Below, one piece after another: positions 40,276-51,961 of a stretch of DNA of 64,000 nt. The notes under the pieces are model-generated. The model had not been told where the DNA came from. It ran no database searches and saw nothing but the letters and a program-made list of their open reading frames with translations. The position numbers and the translations under genes are program-made. This stretch comes from Anoplolepis gracilipes (lineage: Eukaryota > Arthropoda > Insecta > Hymenoptera > Formicidae), in assembly GCF_047496725.1 (NCBI RefSeq), contig NC_132982.1, positions 7,767,001-7,831,000 of the forward strand, read 5' to 3'. Each line of letters opens with the position of its first letter. Within the stretch, counting starts at the first letter, position 1.

Positions 40276-40287
40276 AGAACCGGTTCT
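40276..40287. promoter_or_regulatory. Grainyhead-type palindrome
   Basis: AGAACCGGTTCT is a perfect 12-bp palindrome containing AACCGGTT, the known core bound by Grainyhead/CP2 factors in insects. Function here is inferred only from the motif. Confidence 0.35.
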
Positions 40288-42434
40288 ACCTGCAGCAAAT
40301 AGACCGAGTTCAGTTTGTGTATGTATATGTGTGTATGTACATTCAATACATGTGTGACACTTTAAACGCTTTATATTACAAAAATACGAGATAAAGAAAC
40401 GTTCGCGAAAAATTATATTGCAAAGATTAAAAAATTGAGAATTTCGAAAAACGGCACGAACTTATGTAATTTTTGTTAAACATAATTAGAGAGTGTAATT
40501 TATATTTAAATGTAACAAGAAAATAAAACAACATAAAAATATGTTAATTCTTGCTAATCAACTCTGAAATAAACACGTATAAATTGACCGTTTTACGTAA
40601 TTACATATATTAGTTAGAACGAAATGTCGCGAAGTGATCGCATATCACTAATATACATAGATTTTGCATATAAATTGACGAATTAATATAATATTATGAA
40701 ATGTGAAAAGAGCATTACAAAATTGAAAACATAAAAATTCATCAAATAACAATTTGTCTGATAAATTTCTGCTTTAAAGCAATCGACAGAAAATCCGAAC
40801 ATGATGTTTTTGAAAATATATAAAATTTAAAAAGATTAAAACTGAAATATCAAGAGATACTTCGCTTATAAATATGTGTGTGTATGTCTGATTTTCTATT
40901 TATTTTTAATTAACTTTTTATAATAATGCAAATGATAACTATCTATTAATTTTGAAAAAACCGAAATAAATTTTTTATTTCGTTTTATTACATTATAAAT
41001 ACATGATTCAATATTAGCATACTCTGTACTCTGCTATTATCTATGTTAAATTTATAACTATATTATTATTGAAATAAAGCAATGGTTAATATAATGTTAG
41101 TAATTAATAATAACAGTTGTATTAGTCTTAAATTGACTCGTTAATAAAATGTAAATATGCATATAATATTTTCTTACATTCAATAATTTTATGAATCTGT
41201 GTGTTGCAAAAAAGATTATAATAATTATATTAATAATAATTAATAAGAAATGCAAAAAATTGTTATTCAAAAAAGAATATGCGTTGAAATCAGAAACGGA
41301 ACTACTCTTACGCCTTATTTTTGACATTAAAGTTTCCTATATACCACGCCTAACTTGGATAGGTGTGGTACTCGTGACATATTTTATGAATCATTAAATC
41401 AGTAATCTCGTTATGTATTTATATTAATATGCATACATGCTTAACGAATCGTAAATATAATATTACACGTACTGGCGAGTGAAGTTGCAATTTGTTATAG
41501 ACAGTTCGATTTTCTAACAGGTGTGTCTAACATATAATTTCAGGGACACACTATATTTAAGATTTCAAAAAGTAAAGTGAATTGATTATAGCTGTATTGT
41601 TAAATATTTCATCAAAATTACATGTTAGAGATATAAAGCATGCTTTCTTGAAAAATTTATTTTCTCGTGATCTTCAAACAAATGCAATTTTGCGTGTATA
41701 TTTGAGTAAATTAAACTAATTTAAATATAACTTATTAGTGTATGCTCTGTTATTTTAAATCAATAATTAGATGTATTTCGCTTTTCTAACTGAAAAAGTA
41801 TATATCGCACATATTTTAGATATAATTTATTGTCAGATTTATTATATCCTTTCCCGTAATATATTCTTTCACATTAAAGTAGTAAACTTTTTTTTAAGAA
41901 TTCCGTATATCTAGTATATATTGTTTTATGTTACCTAAATTATTATTTAAGTAAAGAGTAAATTTTTTTATGACCCTCACCTTTTAATTTTTATATAGAA
42001 ACAATTAATTTTTTTAGAGCTATCGTCATAATAAATTATGAAAAGTTACGAGTAATTTTGAAATTCTTAACCTAAAGTACGATAGTATACTATAATATTA
42101 TGCATCAAATTTTTTGTGTTATTCATTATAATAAATAAAAGAAAACAAAATTACTATGTAATTGACCTTTATGAGCATGCCTAGTTTTCCTCTGCCAATA
42201 ATGTCTACTTTCAATCCTGTTGCACGGTGAATAGGAGAAAGGAAAATGATTCATGTGGAAAAAGCTGTGTGAAATGTGTGAAAAAACGTGTCGTAATATA
42301 ACGCCATATAAAGCCTTAAATCATTTTCACTTAATTGCTATTTTTTTACGTAATTATCTGTTTAATTGCAATTATGAGGTAATTTACGTAATGTATTATA
42401 AATTTCAAATTAATTACTTTATAATAAAGATAGC

Positions 42435-42455
42435 AAAAAAAAAAAAAAAAAAAAA
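42435..42455 (+). repeat. A21 homopolymer
   Basis: Twenty-one A residues lie 6 nt after an AATAAA hexamer (42423-42428). This resembles the 3' end of a retroposed transcript, but the spacing is short, no flanking direct repeat was found, and the upstream 250 bp is not recognisable. Confidence 0.8.
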
Positions 42456-42770
42456 GAGTTAACTGTTCTGATTATTGTTAAATTCTTCATCATTTATGTT
42501 TTCTAATATTTCAGATAGTAAAATTCAAACAAAACCAAATCAATTTTTGATTCAAAAATTCTTTTGCTGAATATATTTATCTTTTTCTCTAAAAGAAATT
42601 AATGTTTACCTCAACTGAAAAAATTCGCAGATTGTTTTATTGATTTTTCTATTTAATTGCTTGTATCAATTTATAGTATTTTAATAATTGAATAACTTCG
42701 CTGTTTATTAGTACGTGCAACGCATCTTTATCCGATATCATTATTCCAAATACGATCAGCGATCATTCAG

Positions 42771-43200
42771 AATACAACCGGCGTGAACTGCCGGCGGAAT
42801 CCTTGTAAGGACACGACATCAATTAAACCGCATTGCACGCGTGACAAGGGCAGACATCGAGAGAGAAATATATAGAGAGAAGATTCCCTTGAGTCTCTCA
42901 AGTTCAGGGTGCGCGTCTCCCAGAGTTATATGGCTTAGACTGGGAAGACGTTTGCATCATCGAGTCGTCATCACGAAGGCGATGGAGTTACGGACACACG
43001 ACTATGGACAAGCCGATTGCATCACTGAGGATCGTTGCACTTCGCGAGACGTCCTCGGATCGAGCAAGATCATGGATCGTCCTCGAGACACGAGCCGTGC
43101 AACCTTTCTTCGACTCTTCCGCACTTCATTCAACATTTTCTCTGAGTCATTCGCACGTAATGATTCCACGTGCTCTCACATAGTGCGTATGTTGTGAACG
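42771..43200. promoter_or_regulatory. GC-rich island open in several frames
   Basis: About 400 bp near 50% GC. A plus-strand frame of 118 codons (42841-43197, GTG start) overlaps a second open plus frame and a minus-strand frame of about 57 codons. Since no frame stands out, a gene call is not justified. A decayed exon or regulatory DNA are equally possible. Confidence 0.25.
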
Positions 43201-44029
43201 TAATAGAATGAAATATTATAAATATTTCTATTATATTTTAATATTATAAATTATACTTTTCTCTAATTCAAATTATCTATGACATTATTGCGCATTTAAT
43301 ACGTTATCATTCGCGGATCAAGCGGAAGAGTCAATGATTGTGCGGTCGCGATTCGACTGCACCGATTATCAGAGATAAAGTCGTGTTTATGTCTCTAAAT
43401 TTCCAAATAACAAAATCGATTTGCTTCCATGTAAAAGCTACGTGCTACCATGTAATTAGCAAACCTTCTAAAAGATCTTTAAATCTAATTAAAACGCAAT
43501 TTGCTCGAAGTCTAGTTTGTACCCTGTAATTTTTAATATTAAATTCTGTTTTACTGCCGCAAAGCTCCCTACTACGCACCGAAAATGTTTCTAAGAAGAA
43601 TTAATTAGCCAAGCTACGATAATTAATTTTTTATATCTAGTAACGAACAAAGGATTAATGCGATCGTAAACTGACACAATAACGCTTTTACAAACTGCAT
43701 AATAATCTGTACGTAATTACATTCATAATAACGTTTTTTATTACACGTATATTTTTTATTTTCTTTGTCTCTTATTTTTAAATTAATTTAGAATAAAAAT
43801 GGCAACGCGTCGTTATAAAAAAAAAAAGCAGTGGAAGAGAATTTAAAAAACGATGAAATTATACATGGTTATATGGCTTTCATGTGCATGCGGTTGTTGT
43901 GTTGGCAAAAGAAGCATTGAAAAAGATTTATTGCTTCGAATTGTTTATTAGATACTCGCTCAATGTATGGTTAATGAAAGTTTCATAGAGCACCATTTGC
44001 ACGCAATGTTGTGTCTCGGCTACGTAATC

Positions 44030-44745
44030 GTTCTAATAACATACCGCAAGCGTACAAGCGCGCACCTTTAACTCTGATAAAATACGATAATGGGCGCGAT
44101 GTGTACTTTACCGAAGTTTACCATATATTTAGACCCAATCAACTCAGTCGAGCAACTAATCCTTCCTGACTAATTCTTCCTTTTTTGCACAGTTTTGAAA
44201 TACATCTGGGCAACTTTTATTATCTTTCAAAAAATATAGTCATGAATCGTGTTACGTGTAAAACGCGAAATGTTGAAAGCTTAAATTTTGTATCAGTTAC
44301 GCACAGGAAGGTAGTAAAAATTATAACCATCTTGATCGTAATTAAAAGTGGCGCGTTGAATTCCGTTGCATTAGATCGATTAGCGAAAAGATAACGCGGC
44401 ATATCTCACCATTATTATCATCGCGAATTGATCTCATGGTGCGAATACGTGCCTCGATCCCGTATTAATCAACGGCAACTCGCGCAATCGGCAAAGACCG
44501 GCGGTGGCTGCCTGTGTTCGAAACGCTTGGAAAATTGCGGCAGCCTTTAATGCGTAGTTTCTCCGTTGCGTCACGCGCGATTTGTCCCACGCATCGGCGC
44601 ATAATTAAAATATTGCACACTCTGCGAGATCCACGCTTTTTCTAGCTCCGCGTGTGTCGCGTCGGGAACCATCTAATTGGAAATAAATTAATTTAATCGT
44701 GAAATCTCTCTCCGTTGCGCGAGAAACGCGTGATTTAATTTATAC
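44030..44745. promoter_or_regulatory. Putative conserved non-coding island
   Basis: About 700 bp with many CpG and homeodomain-like words (TAATTGGAAATAAATTAATTT, read as separate ATTA cores) and no long frame. The texture suits an enhancer. Confidence 0.25.
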
Positions 44746-45289
44746 ATACATGCGCTTATATCTCATCATTCATTGTGCATTGTATTGTGAGAGACAAAAT
44801 CGATCATGATCGTTGAAAGACAATAACCTCCATTAACTGCGAGAAATTAACTAGTAGCTGCTTTGATCATGCGAAGTAATAACATCTTCCTTTACATTAA
44901 ATATAATATATATTTATATACTTTTTTATTTTATTATGAAATTATTTCTCACAAAAAAATAAATAATATTTGTTAATTTCTATTTTAGAAATTTAGCTCT
45001 CAAATTAAAATTGCTTTTAATTACATTTATTTCCGTTCCTTTTACCTTTTATATGTTATTATTTTAAAAGATTACTTTATTTAGGCTTTTAAAAAATCTT
45101 TATTTTTGTATAAAATTATATATGCGTACATACATTTTCGACTTTTGCATATACATTCTTTAACTTTCAAAACAATCATTGAACAAATAATAAAAAAAAA
45201 AAGTGACGGATATGTTATGCGTAAAACAAGTTCGAAAAACAGACAAGTACAAATTTATCGATGGTTCTCTTTTAGTCAATAATCCTACC

Positions 45290-45800
45290 AGAACGAATGA
45301 GTTCAAACGGGGCAGGGGAGTTTGCGGCCGCGGAATCTAATTACAACAGGAGAAGGAAAATAACAGACCCGTGCAATTGAGTCCCGTAGGCCGATTATGA
45401 AATTCTCAGCGATCAATGCCAGAGCCGCCCAGGTTTGTATCGCGTCAACGTGCAGGTAGCTATTAAGCAGCGCGAGGCAAACACGCGCGAGCCGATCCTT
45501 CACGGGAAGTCTTTTATGAAATGTTGATACTTAGCGGTCGTTGATTGTGGACAGGTGATACATATTAGCCGGCGGTGCGTTCTAATTGATCAGTTGTCGC
45601 CCGATCTCCTTCTAACAAGGCCCGACGCTCGATAATAATCCTGCCGATAATAATCCGGTCGAAGAATTACATTATAGCCTGGCGTGTAATAAAGTCGGAA
45701 TCATAATGCTCTTAACAGGCGTGATTAAAGGTTTTATCGCATATTAATGATAATATGAGCGTGTCGTTAGACCGCCTGCAAAATTAAAGTTGCAAACGTA
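45290..45800. promoter_or_regulatory. Putative regulatory island
   Basis: GC-richer, with the direct repeat CGATAATAATCC / CGATAATAATCC near 45,630-45,655 and several ATTAA cores. A 66-codon minus-strand frame (45303-45503) starts at GTG; its frame stays open somewhat further upstream. It has a hydrophobic middle (TWAALALIAENFIIGL) but no splice or start support. Confidence 0.25.
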
Positions 45801-45910
45801 TCGTCTGCTGAAAAATCAATAAAAATAAGCTTCGGTAATAAAAGTTCTAATGTATTAATCAACGTATTTATCAAATTATGCCATTTTTAGTAATAATATA
45901 GAATTAAATT

Positions 45911-46164
45911 TGCTATTATTACTCTTAAAATATTAGTTTTATCTCTGTCACTCCAATTATATACTATTATAACAATTATAATGTATATACTATTATAACA
46001 ATTACTAATAATTACTAACAATAAACACATATTAGTATTCAAAATAAATATATCAAATACTGCTATTATTAATCTTAGTTTTATTTCTGCCACTCAAATT
46101 ATGTATATGTTATAATAATTATTAATAATAAACACATATTAGTATTCAAATAAATATACCAAAC
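45911..46164 (+). repeat. Diverged tandem duplication
   Basis: Unit 1 (45911-46060) and unit 2 (46061-46164) both start TGCTATTATTA, pass through TTAGTTTTAT and TCTG(T/C)CACTC, and end in AATAAACACATATTAGTATT. Unit 1 is longer because it contains an inner duplication of TATATACTATTATAACAATT. Confidence 0.75.
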
Positions 46165-46235
46165 TTGATTGCTTAGTCAAGCACCAGTTAATAAAGATGC
46201 AAAATTTGCAAAGCAAATATAAGCAATAATTACTC

Positions 46236-46345
46236 ACAGGTTGCTGCATTGTTGTAGTATTACAGCATTGCCACTGTACTGCTCTTGGACTGCTACTGTA
46301 CCATTGCATTGCCATTGTCATTAAACTATTGCTACTTATTAACAC
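46236..46345. repeat. Cryptic simple sequence rich in ATTGC/CTGC words
   Basis: Words such as GCATTGCCA, ACTGCT and ACCATTGC recur irregularly over about 100 bp. The 68-codon minus-strand frame over it (46139-46345) is a by-product of this low complexity. Confidence 0.5.
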
Positions 46346-48253
46346 TTGTTCCTAGACACATTAAATTAAAATGTATTTAATACATGTCAAAATAATTTTG
46401 TTAAAAATATTATATTTCCTATATTATTAAAAAAATCAAATTTTTCTAGATTTATATATATGTACATATTATTAGATATTTTTCTTAATTCTTCTAATAC
46501 TATATGCTTATTTTCCCACATAATATTTATTGTTCTTTTACAATTCTATGAGCACTCTTGTGTGCTATGGAATGCAAAATTACATAAAGTTATTACACGT
46601 TTTCACAACCGACACGATCATATAATGTATACGATATACTGTATTCAAAATACGCCAACAGCCTGACACTTCGCGATTTTTCTCTCCATGCTTTTCTCTC
46701 GATATTCTCGATATTACATATACTCTTATTTGCATATAATAATATAATCTATCTAATACGATAGTTGCCTGGCATTTTCTCGACACTTCCGATACAATAC
46801 GTTCACTGGCACAGGTCATGTTTATTCTCGGTAACTTAATCATCAGATATGACGAGACAAATGATTCTTACGTAGATAGTATATAAGGTACCGTGATATA
46901 ATTATGATCGATGCGATCGATGATTACGTTTTTTTCGACACTACGAAACTCAATATCGCTATTACATCCGCACTATCCAACGTATCCTGATGTCATAGAT
47001 AATTCTACAATATATCATAGAAGAGCGCGAACATTGCTAAATATCTCAATTTCCGTTTCCATTATAGCGCTAGTGTCTCTACCAATAAAAAGCGAAGAAA
47101 CTAAGATTTCTTTACTTGCATATAATTGGTCAAATTTCCACGCAATTTCTCTCTTTCATATGCAATTTATATTACTACTAAGATAAATTACTAATAATAC
47201 TAAATTGATTATTAAATTCATATTACAACGCGTTTGTTAATAATTAATAATAAAGATTGATATACATATACATATATATTTTTTAAAAATATATTTGTTC
47301 TATATTCGACATATCTTATGTCAAATATAAAACGTAAATATATTATAGATATCTTATGTCGCATTTAAATATAGAAATTGGCACCAAATAATTTACAATA
47401 CATCATGATAATAATATTTAATAGTATAATCTCGACGTCACACTGTAGTACAATGAGAAAGAGATAATAATCAGTAGATAGGGAGAAAGGATGAGAGAAA
47501 AAGCGTGTGCGTATAACGCGAGAAAAAGTTCTACGGAATAACCATCGTAAAAATCGACACGATATACATACGTACCATTGAGAAATTATTTTTCCGTTCT
47601 CTAATATCTGACGTCGCATTCCTAAATGGATCGGTAGAGTCGCGTAAGTCGTACTCGTACCCATATATGTAAACAAGGGCGTTCGGCGGTCGAGCTCTTC
47701 CCCTTCCACTGCCATCTCAAGTTCACGGTGTCTACGCAGGCTTCGAACAATTTTGCGTTTAATATCACCTCGACTGTCACAAGGTTACTTCGCGAGCGTT
47801 TCGTGTAATAGTATACGGACGCGTCGCATATATACGTACCATATATATACGCATGCACATGCATTCTTTCCTTCTTTTGCTCTCACGTCTGAAATTATTA
47901 CATATATTAAATATAATATTTTGTATATTATATATTTGATGTATATATACTTACATATATCTTAGATCCACGTATTTTCTAAAGAACACAAGTGGACATA
48001 TCACGCAATTGATCATAGAATAGAAACTTGTAAAGTTCAGAAACTTTTTTTTATTCGATAAAGTCCAATCGTTTGATCTATGACTACTTCTGTCTTAATA
48101 GAACGCACTCTGTATTGAAGATTAAGATATAAGAAATTTGAGCAATAAAGTCCAAGCAAAAATCTCTATTTTTTCTGATTGGTTATATCAGTCTCAATCA
48201 TTAACGCATTATCTATGGATCTTAATGTCGCAGATGTCGCAATTGATAGAAAC
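46346..48253. other. Mostly AT-rich non-coding DNA
   Basis: A palindromic ATCGAT-GCG-ATCGAT lies near 46,908-46,922. A GC-richer patch at 47,500-47,860 has opposing frames of 80-116 codons, none convincing. Confidence 0.5.
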
Positions 48254-48290
48254 TAGCGCCAAATAGAGTCCTATAGGACTGTAGCGCCAA
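48254..48290. repeat. 14-bp palindrome between 9-bp direct repeats
   Basis: AGTCCTATAGGACT (48267-48280) is flanked on both sides by TAGCGCCAA. This could be an excision footprint or a binding site; no element is recognised. Confidence 0.4.
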
Positions 48291-48403
48291 GTAATGCAGC
48301 GTGACAACATATTTGACTCGGTAGTACATGCTTGTCACAGTTCACAGGATCATGGTGTCGTTACGATATCGAGAATTAATAGATCCGCTGATATAATCGC
48401 GAG

Positions 48404-48655
48404 CATCGGAAGTGTAAACAAAGTATCAGATAGGATCGTCGTATTATATGCAAATACAGTATACAAACACGTGTACATTGTCTGTAATAACGAGAGTATA
48501 GTATCGGGAGTGCCGAGAAATAATATCGGAATCGTCTAGAAAAGTATCGGGAGTGCCGAGTAAAATGGCGGGAAAGCCGATAGAATTGGCGGGAATGCCG
48601 GAAATAGCATCGGAGTTGGAAGGTGTCGTGAAAAGTATCGGGAAACGTATTGACC
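48404..48655 (+). repeat. Degenerate minisatellite with unit of about 21 bp
   Basis: Units of the type GTATCGGGAGTGCCGAGAAA recur at least seven times from 48501, with variants such as TGGCGGGAAAGCCGATAGAA and TTGGCGGGAATGCCGGAAAT, and looser copies (GCATCGGAAGTGTAAACAAA) back to 48404. CpG is frequent. The array keeps several frames open on both strands, which explains overlapping ORFs of 80-120 codons here (48294-48539 plus; 48376-48702 and 48536-48901 minus). It lies just upstream of the TATA box of the 49-kb transcript. Confidence 0.7.
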
Positions 48656-48934
48656 GTTATTATGCGTAAATACAGTGCGTAAATATCGCGTTGTCGATGC
48701 AAATAGTTCCGTTAAATAAACTCTGTGTTTGTAATTATTAAATGTTATAAAATTATCGTGAAATTCAGTTGCCGAGAATAAATATCGCTTGTAAATAAAC
48801 GCGTAGCGTCGAAAACGTCGAGAAAAATGTCGGACGATCGTTATATTATGCATGTATACGCGACGGGAGTGTGAAATATTGTGAATATATGACACTTTCA
48901 TAAAATAAAGTGTCCATCGAAACGATTGTAGCTT

Positions 48935-48941
48935 TATAAAA
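48935..48941 (+). promoter_or_regulatory. TATA box upstream of the spliced 49-kb transcript
   Basis: TATAAAA sits about 30 nt before the presumed start of the four-exon transcript and about 75 nt before its first donor. TATA-like strings are common in AT-rich DNA; the spacing to the splice signals is what supports it. Confidence 0.35.
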
Positions 48942-48964
48942 TTCAGATAAATTCGTTATCGCAT

Positions 48965-49870
48965 ACACACACATGAAAGGATATGGAGGATGATAGCGTC
49001 GTTGCAACAATTGGTGAGTAAATTCATTTATTATACCTACGTTATTTTAATAATACATTTAATTATATTGTACATTGAATTATTTGCGCATTTTGACAGA
49101 CTTTATTATTCTTGCTAACTCTTTCGCGATTTGATAGATAAATATTAAGCAAAATGGTTATTATTTTAATATAATAATATACACATACATATACAAGAAT
49201 TAATATTAATATGAAGAATATTGCATATGTCATCTGAATATAGATAACAAGAAATGCACATACTAATTAATAATTATAAATTGTAGGTGCAACATGTAGC
49301 AGATGAAGGTGTATCATACATATAACAGAGGTATGTCATGTGAGGCAATGCATCAGAGCGGTGAGTAATTTTATTTTCATAAAAAAAGTATGTTGCATAT
49401 TTTATTGCAATAATTTGATATTGTTATATTACGTTCTTACATACAAAATCTTGATTAAGGTGAATTCTTTTCTTTTCCAGGAATTACAAAATAAATTGAG
49501 ATACAAACACAATTAATATTAATTAAAATTAAATTAAATGCAATCTAAAAATGAACATAATTATTGCTTATATGGCTTATATTCTTTTTTATTGCTCTGT
49601 ACATATTTTTTTCAAGATCTTGTATGTACATTATCAAATTCTGTACATGTATTGTGTAAATAGTAACATAGTGAGTTGAGGAGCAGATACACTGTGGTGT
49701 AATCCTTTCTCTTGTAACCTTTGATTTTTGAAATGAATTCCAGGTAAGCTTAAAATAGTTCTGAGCATTTTGATGTACATCACGTCACACTATCATTAAC
49801 TTGTTCTTTCTTTTATATAATTTTTTAACAGGATGTAGGTTTGCGAAAGTTAATAAAGCATGACAAAGCA
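48965..49870 (+). ncRNA. Candidate four-exon polyadenylated RNA with no long ORF
   Basis: Signals line up in order on the plus strand. TATAAAA lies at 48935-48941, putting a start near 48965. Exon 1 ends at 49013 before GTGAGTAAA. Exon 2 is 49287-49360 (after attgtag, before GTGAGTAAT). Exon 3 is 49481-49743 (after tcttttccag, ending CAG before GTAAGC). Exon 4 starts at 49832 after tttttaacag, carries AATAAA at 49852-49857, and is followed by a run of 26 T that would serve as a downstream U-rich element. Introns are about 273, 120 and 88 nt. The spliced RNA is near 425 nt. Its only notable frame begins in exon 1 (MEDDSVVATIG) and stops early in exon 2 after 16 residues. It is therefore most likely a long non-coding RNA, or a micropeptide gene. 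No family is recognised. The first exon boundary is the least certain part. Confidence 0.5.
49852..49857 (+). terminator. Poly(A) signal of the 49-kb transcript
   Basis: AATAAA is followed 12 nt later by a CA dinucleotide (49869-49870) and then a 26-nt T run. Hexamer, CA cleavage site and U-rich downstream element have the canonical spacing, just after a strong 3' splice site. Confidence 0.5.
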
Positions 49871-49871
49871 A

Positions 49872-49897
49872 TTTTTTTTTTTTTTTTTTTTTTTTTT
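49872..49897 (+). repeat. T26 homopolymer
   Basis: Twenty-six T residues directly after the cleavage-site candidate of the 49-kb transcript. Read on the other strand it could be the poly(A) tail of a retroposon, but the flanking sequence shows no recognisable element. Confidence 0.9.
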
Positions 49898-51005
49898 AAT
49901 AACTATGATTATATCACTGAAATTAATACATGTGATTTCTCAATATTAAAAAATTTGTGATTAATGCAATTATTGCTTAAATTTTTCATATAGTAAATAT
50001 AATTAAAGACAAATATACAGGTATATATACATATATACACATTCTTTTGTATTAAATATAAAAATTTTATATACATTTATATTCTATAAATTTATATACA
50101 TATATATTATATTTTATAAAAAAAGATTAATTAAATTATATATTTAATCATTATATGTATATCAAAAAGTAATATAAAACAATAATTTTTGCACAATCAA
50201 AATTGACACTTTATTATAGAGCATATTTTCTCAATAACAAATTATTTCGTCTTAATTGAATAAATCGTAAATAATCGATATTATGGATATTAACTCCCCT
50301 TATTAAAGTAATATTTAATAAGGTTATACGGTACAACTTGGCTCTTGGTCGCCGACAGTTCTAATTTTAAGTAACAAACGGAACTAATTAATCGAGTTTA
50401 GTCGCGAATCGCATTTGAGAGTGGCCATTCGATCGGTTAGACGTAATAAGCCTGTAACATGCTTCGTTGGTCCGGTGGCATGGTGAAAGGAGTTTGCGCT
50501 TTTAACACCCGCGCGTTCCAACGAATTTATCCGCGAATTGCTTATAGATACCTGATAACGTAATAAATCAGTGTTCTCGTGTAGAGTAATGCAAAACGCA
50601 CATGCTCCAGACTTGGTTAAGTGCGTCATTAAAAACTTTTACTTAGGTTTTTTAATTAAATTGGATATCGTGATCTTAAGAGTTTAAGATAAAATTGGCA
50701 AATAATATTACATCTGGAAAATTTAGATCTCATATCAAATGTGATAAAATACAATACATAATTAAAAATTTGGTTTTATTTTAATAAATTGTGATATATC
50801 ATTTTCAAGAAAACTCTATACGTTAGTATTGCGCTTATAAAGGATAAATTTTGCTATAATAAAATCAGTACGCGTGCAATATCAATTAGATCAATCCATT
50901 AATTTATAAAACATGAAATATAGCAATAGTGAATTGTTGACTTCGATTGCATAGTTTAATCTTCATTGGCGTAACAAAACTAGGACTCTCTTATTATTCT
51001 AAGGC
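49898..51005. other. AT-rich non-coding DNA
   Basis: Low-complexity sequence with a GC-richer patch at 50,330-50,620 carrying an 81-codon minus-strand frame of no recognisable kind. Confidence 0.5.
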
Positions 51006-51330
51006 ATTGAGTAGCACCTTATATCGGTTACCATCAGTGAATGCCGTTCTCGAAGGACACTCGATTACAGCCGATGCCTTGTGGCCGGTGTTACGGGACT
51101 GGATATCCGTTACCGCAAAGTAAACGTCACATCGGACAAGTCATCGGCTGGAAAGTGCCCGGGGTACAGATCTCCTAGAGTGATTCCTCAACCAGCTCGT
51201 GCGAACGGAGGTCTGGACTTTCACGGATACCGATCGGTGCACGCGCTAGGTGCATATAGCTTCCTTTCTAATACGTTGGTTAACACTAGAATTTATGATC
51301 CCGGAATCGGGTTTTTCCCATAGGATTTTG
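51006..51330. other. GC-rich island with 103-codon open frame
   Basis: On the plus strand one frame is open from just after a TAG near 51,010 to TAG at 51,323, ending in NTRIYDPGIGFFP. It has no ATG near its start. The minus strand has an exon-like stretch near 51,108-51,178, with a CTCTAG acceptor, the frame DLYPGHFPADDLSDVTFTLR and a GTAACG donor. Both cannot be right; either a diverged exon, a pseudogene or chance. Confidence 0.2.
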
Positions 51331-51961
51331 ATTAACTGAATCACAAGAAAGATCTTTTTTTTTTCTCTTTTTTAAATACAGGCGCCATTATAAAAAAATA
51401 TATATGTATATAAATGTATATATACTATTTGTATGTTTATAAATTCATCATTATTTAATATAAATGTAATATTTAAAATAGTTTTTATCATACAGTATAG
51501 ATGCATATAGTATTTTAATTTAAGAAAAATTTAAATTCTTAAGATATGATTAATTAGGAAAAAATATAATGCTATCAATTAAAAAAAATATTTTTAAAGA
51601 TATATAAAGATTTTTACGATATCAATATATTTTCATTAATTTCTATGAATATAATAATATATTTAATAATCGAAAATTCGACAGAATCGACTTTTCTTTT
51701 ATTAATAAAAATATTATCTTTTTAATATCTTTTTTTAAATCTTGTATTACTTCTGAAAAATATGTACAGAAATAACAGATATTAATAAATAAAATTTTAT
51801 TATTATGGGGAGATATGCGTAATTTCTATAACTGTGTGCTAGAAATAAATATAATATTATAGAAAAAAAAATTATTAGAGATTTTTAAATTATTACTATT
51901 ACTAGTTGGAAGATGATTGATTTAATGTTGTTTGTTAGAACTTAACGTGATATAATAGATA

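Larger units (their letters stand above)
38067..42770. other. AT-rich non-coding DNA
   Basis: Contains the Grainyhead-type site at 40,276 and the A21 run at 42,435. A possible degenerate foldback lies near 39,676-39,740 (CTGTAAAAAATATATAATTG against CTATAAAAAAAATATAAAAT inverted). No gene seen. Confidence 0.55.

Noticed and set aside
42253..42455. Processed pseudogene or retroposed transcript ending in A21
   Set aside because: AATAAA lies only 6 nt before the A run, no target-site duplication was found, and the upstream sequence is not recognisable.
48376..48901. Overlapping minus-strand ORFs of 108 and 121 codons
   Set aside because: They are created by the degenerate minisatellite; the repeated RYFSR / FPALP peptides reflect the repeat unit.
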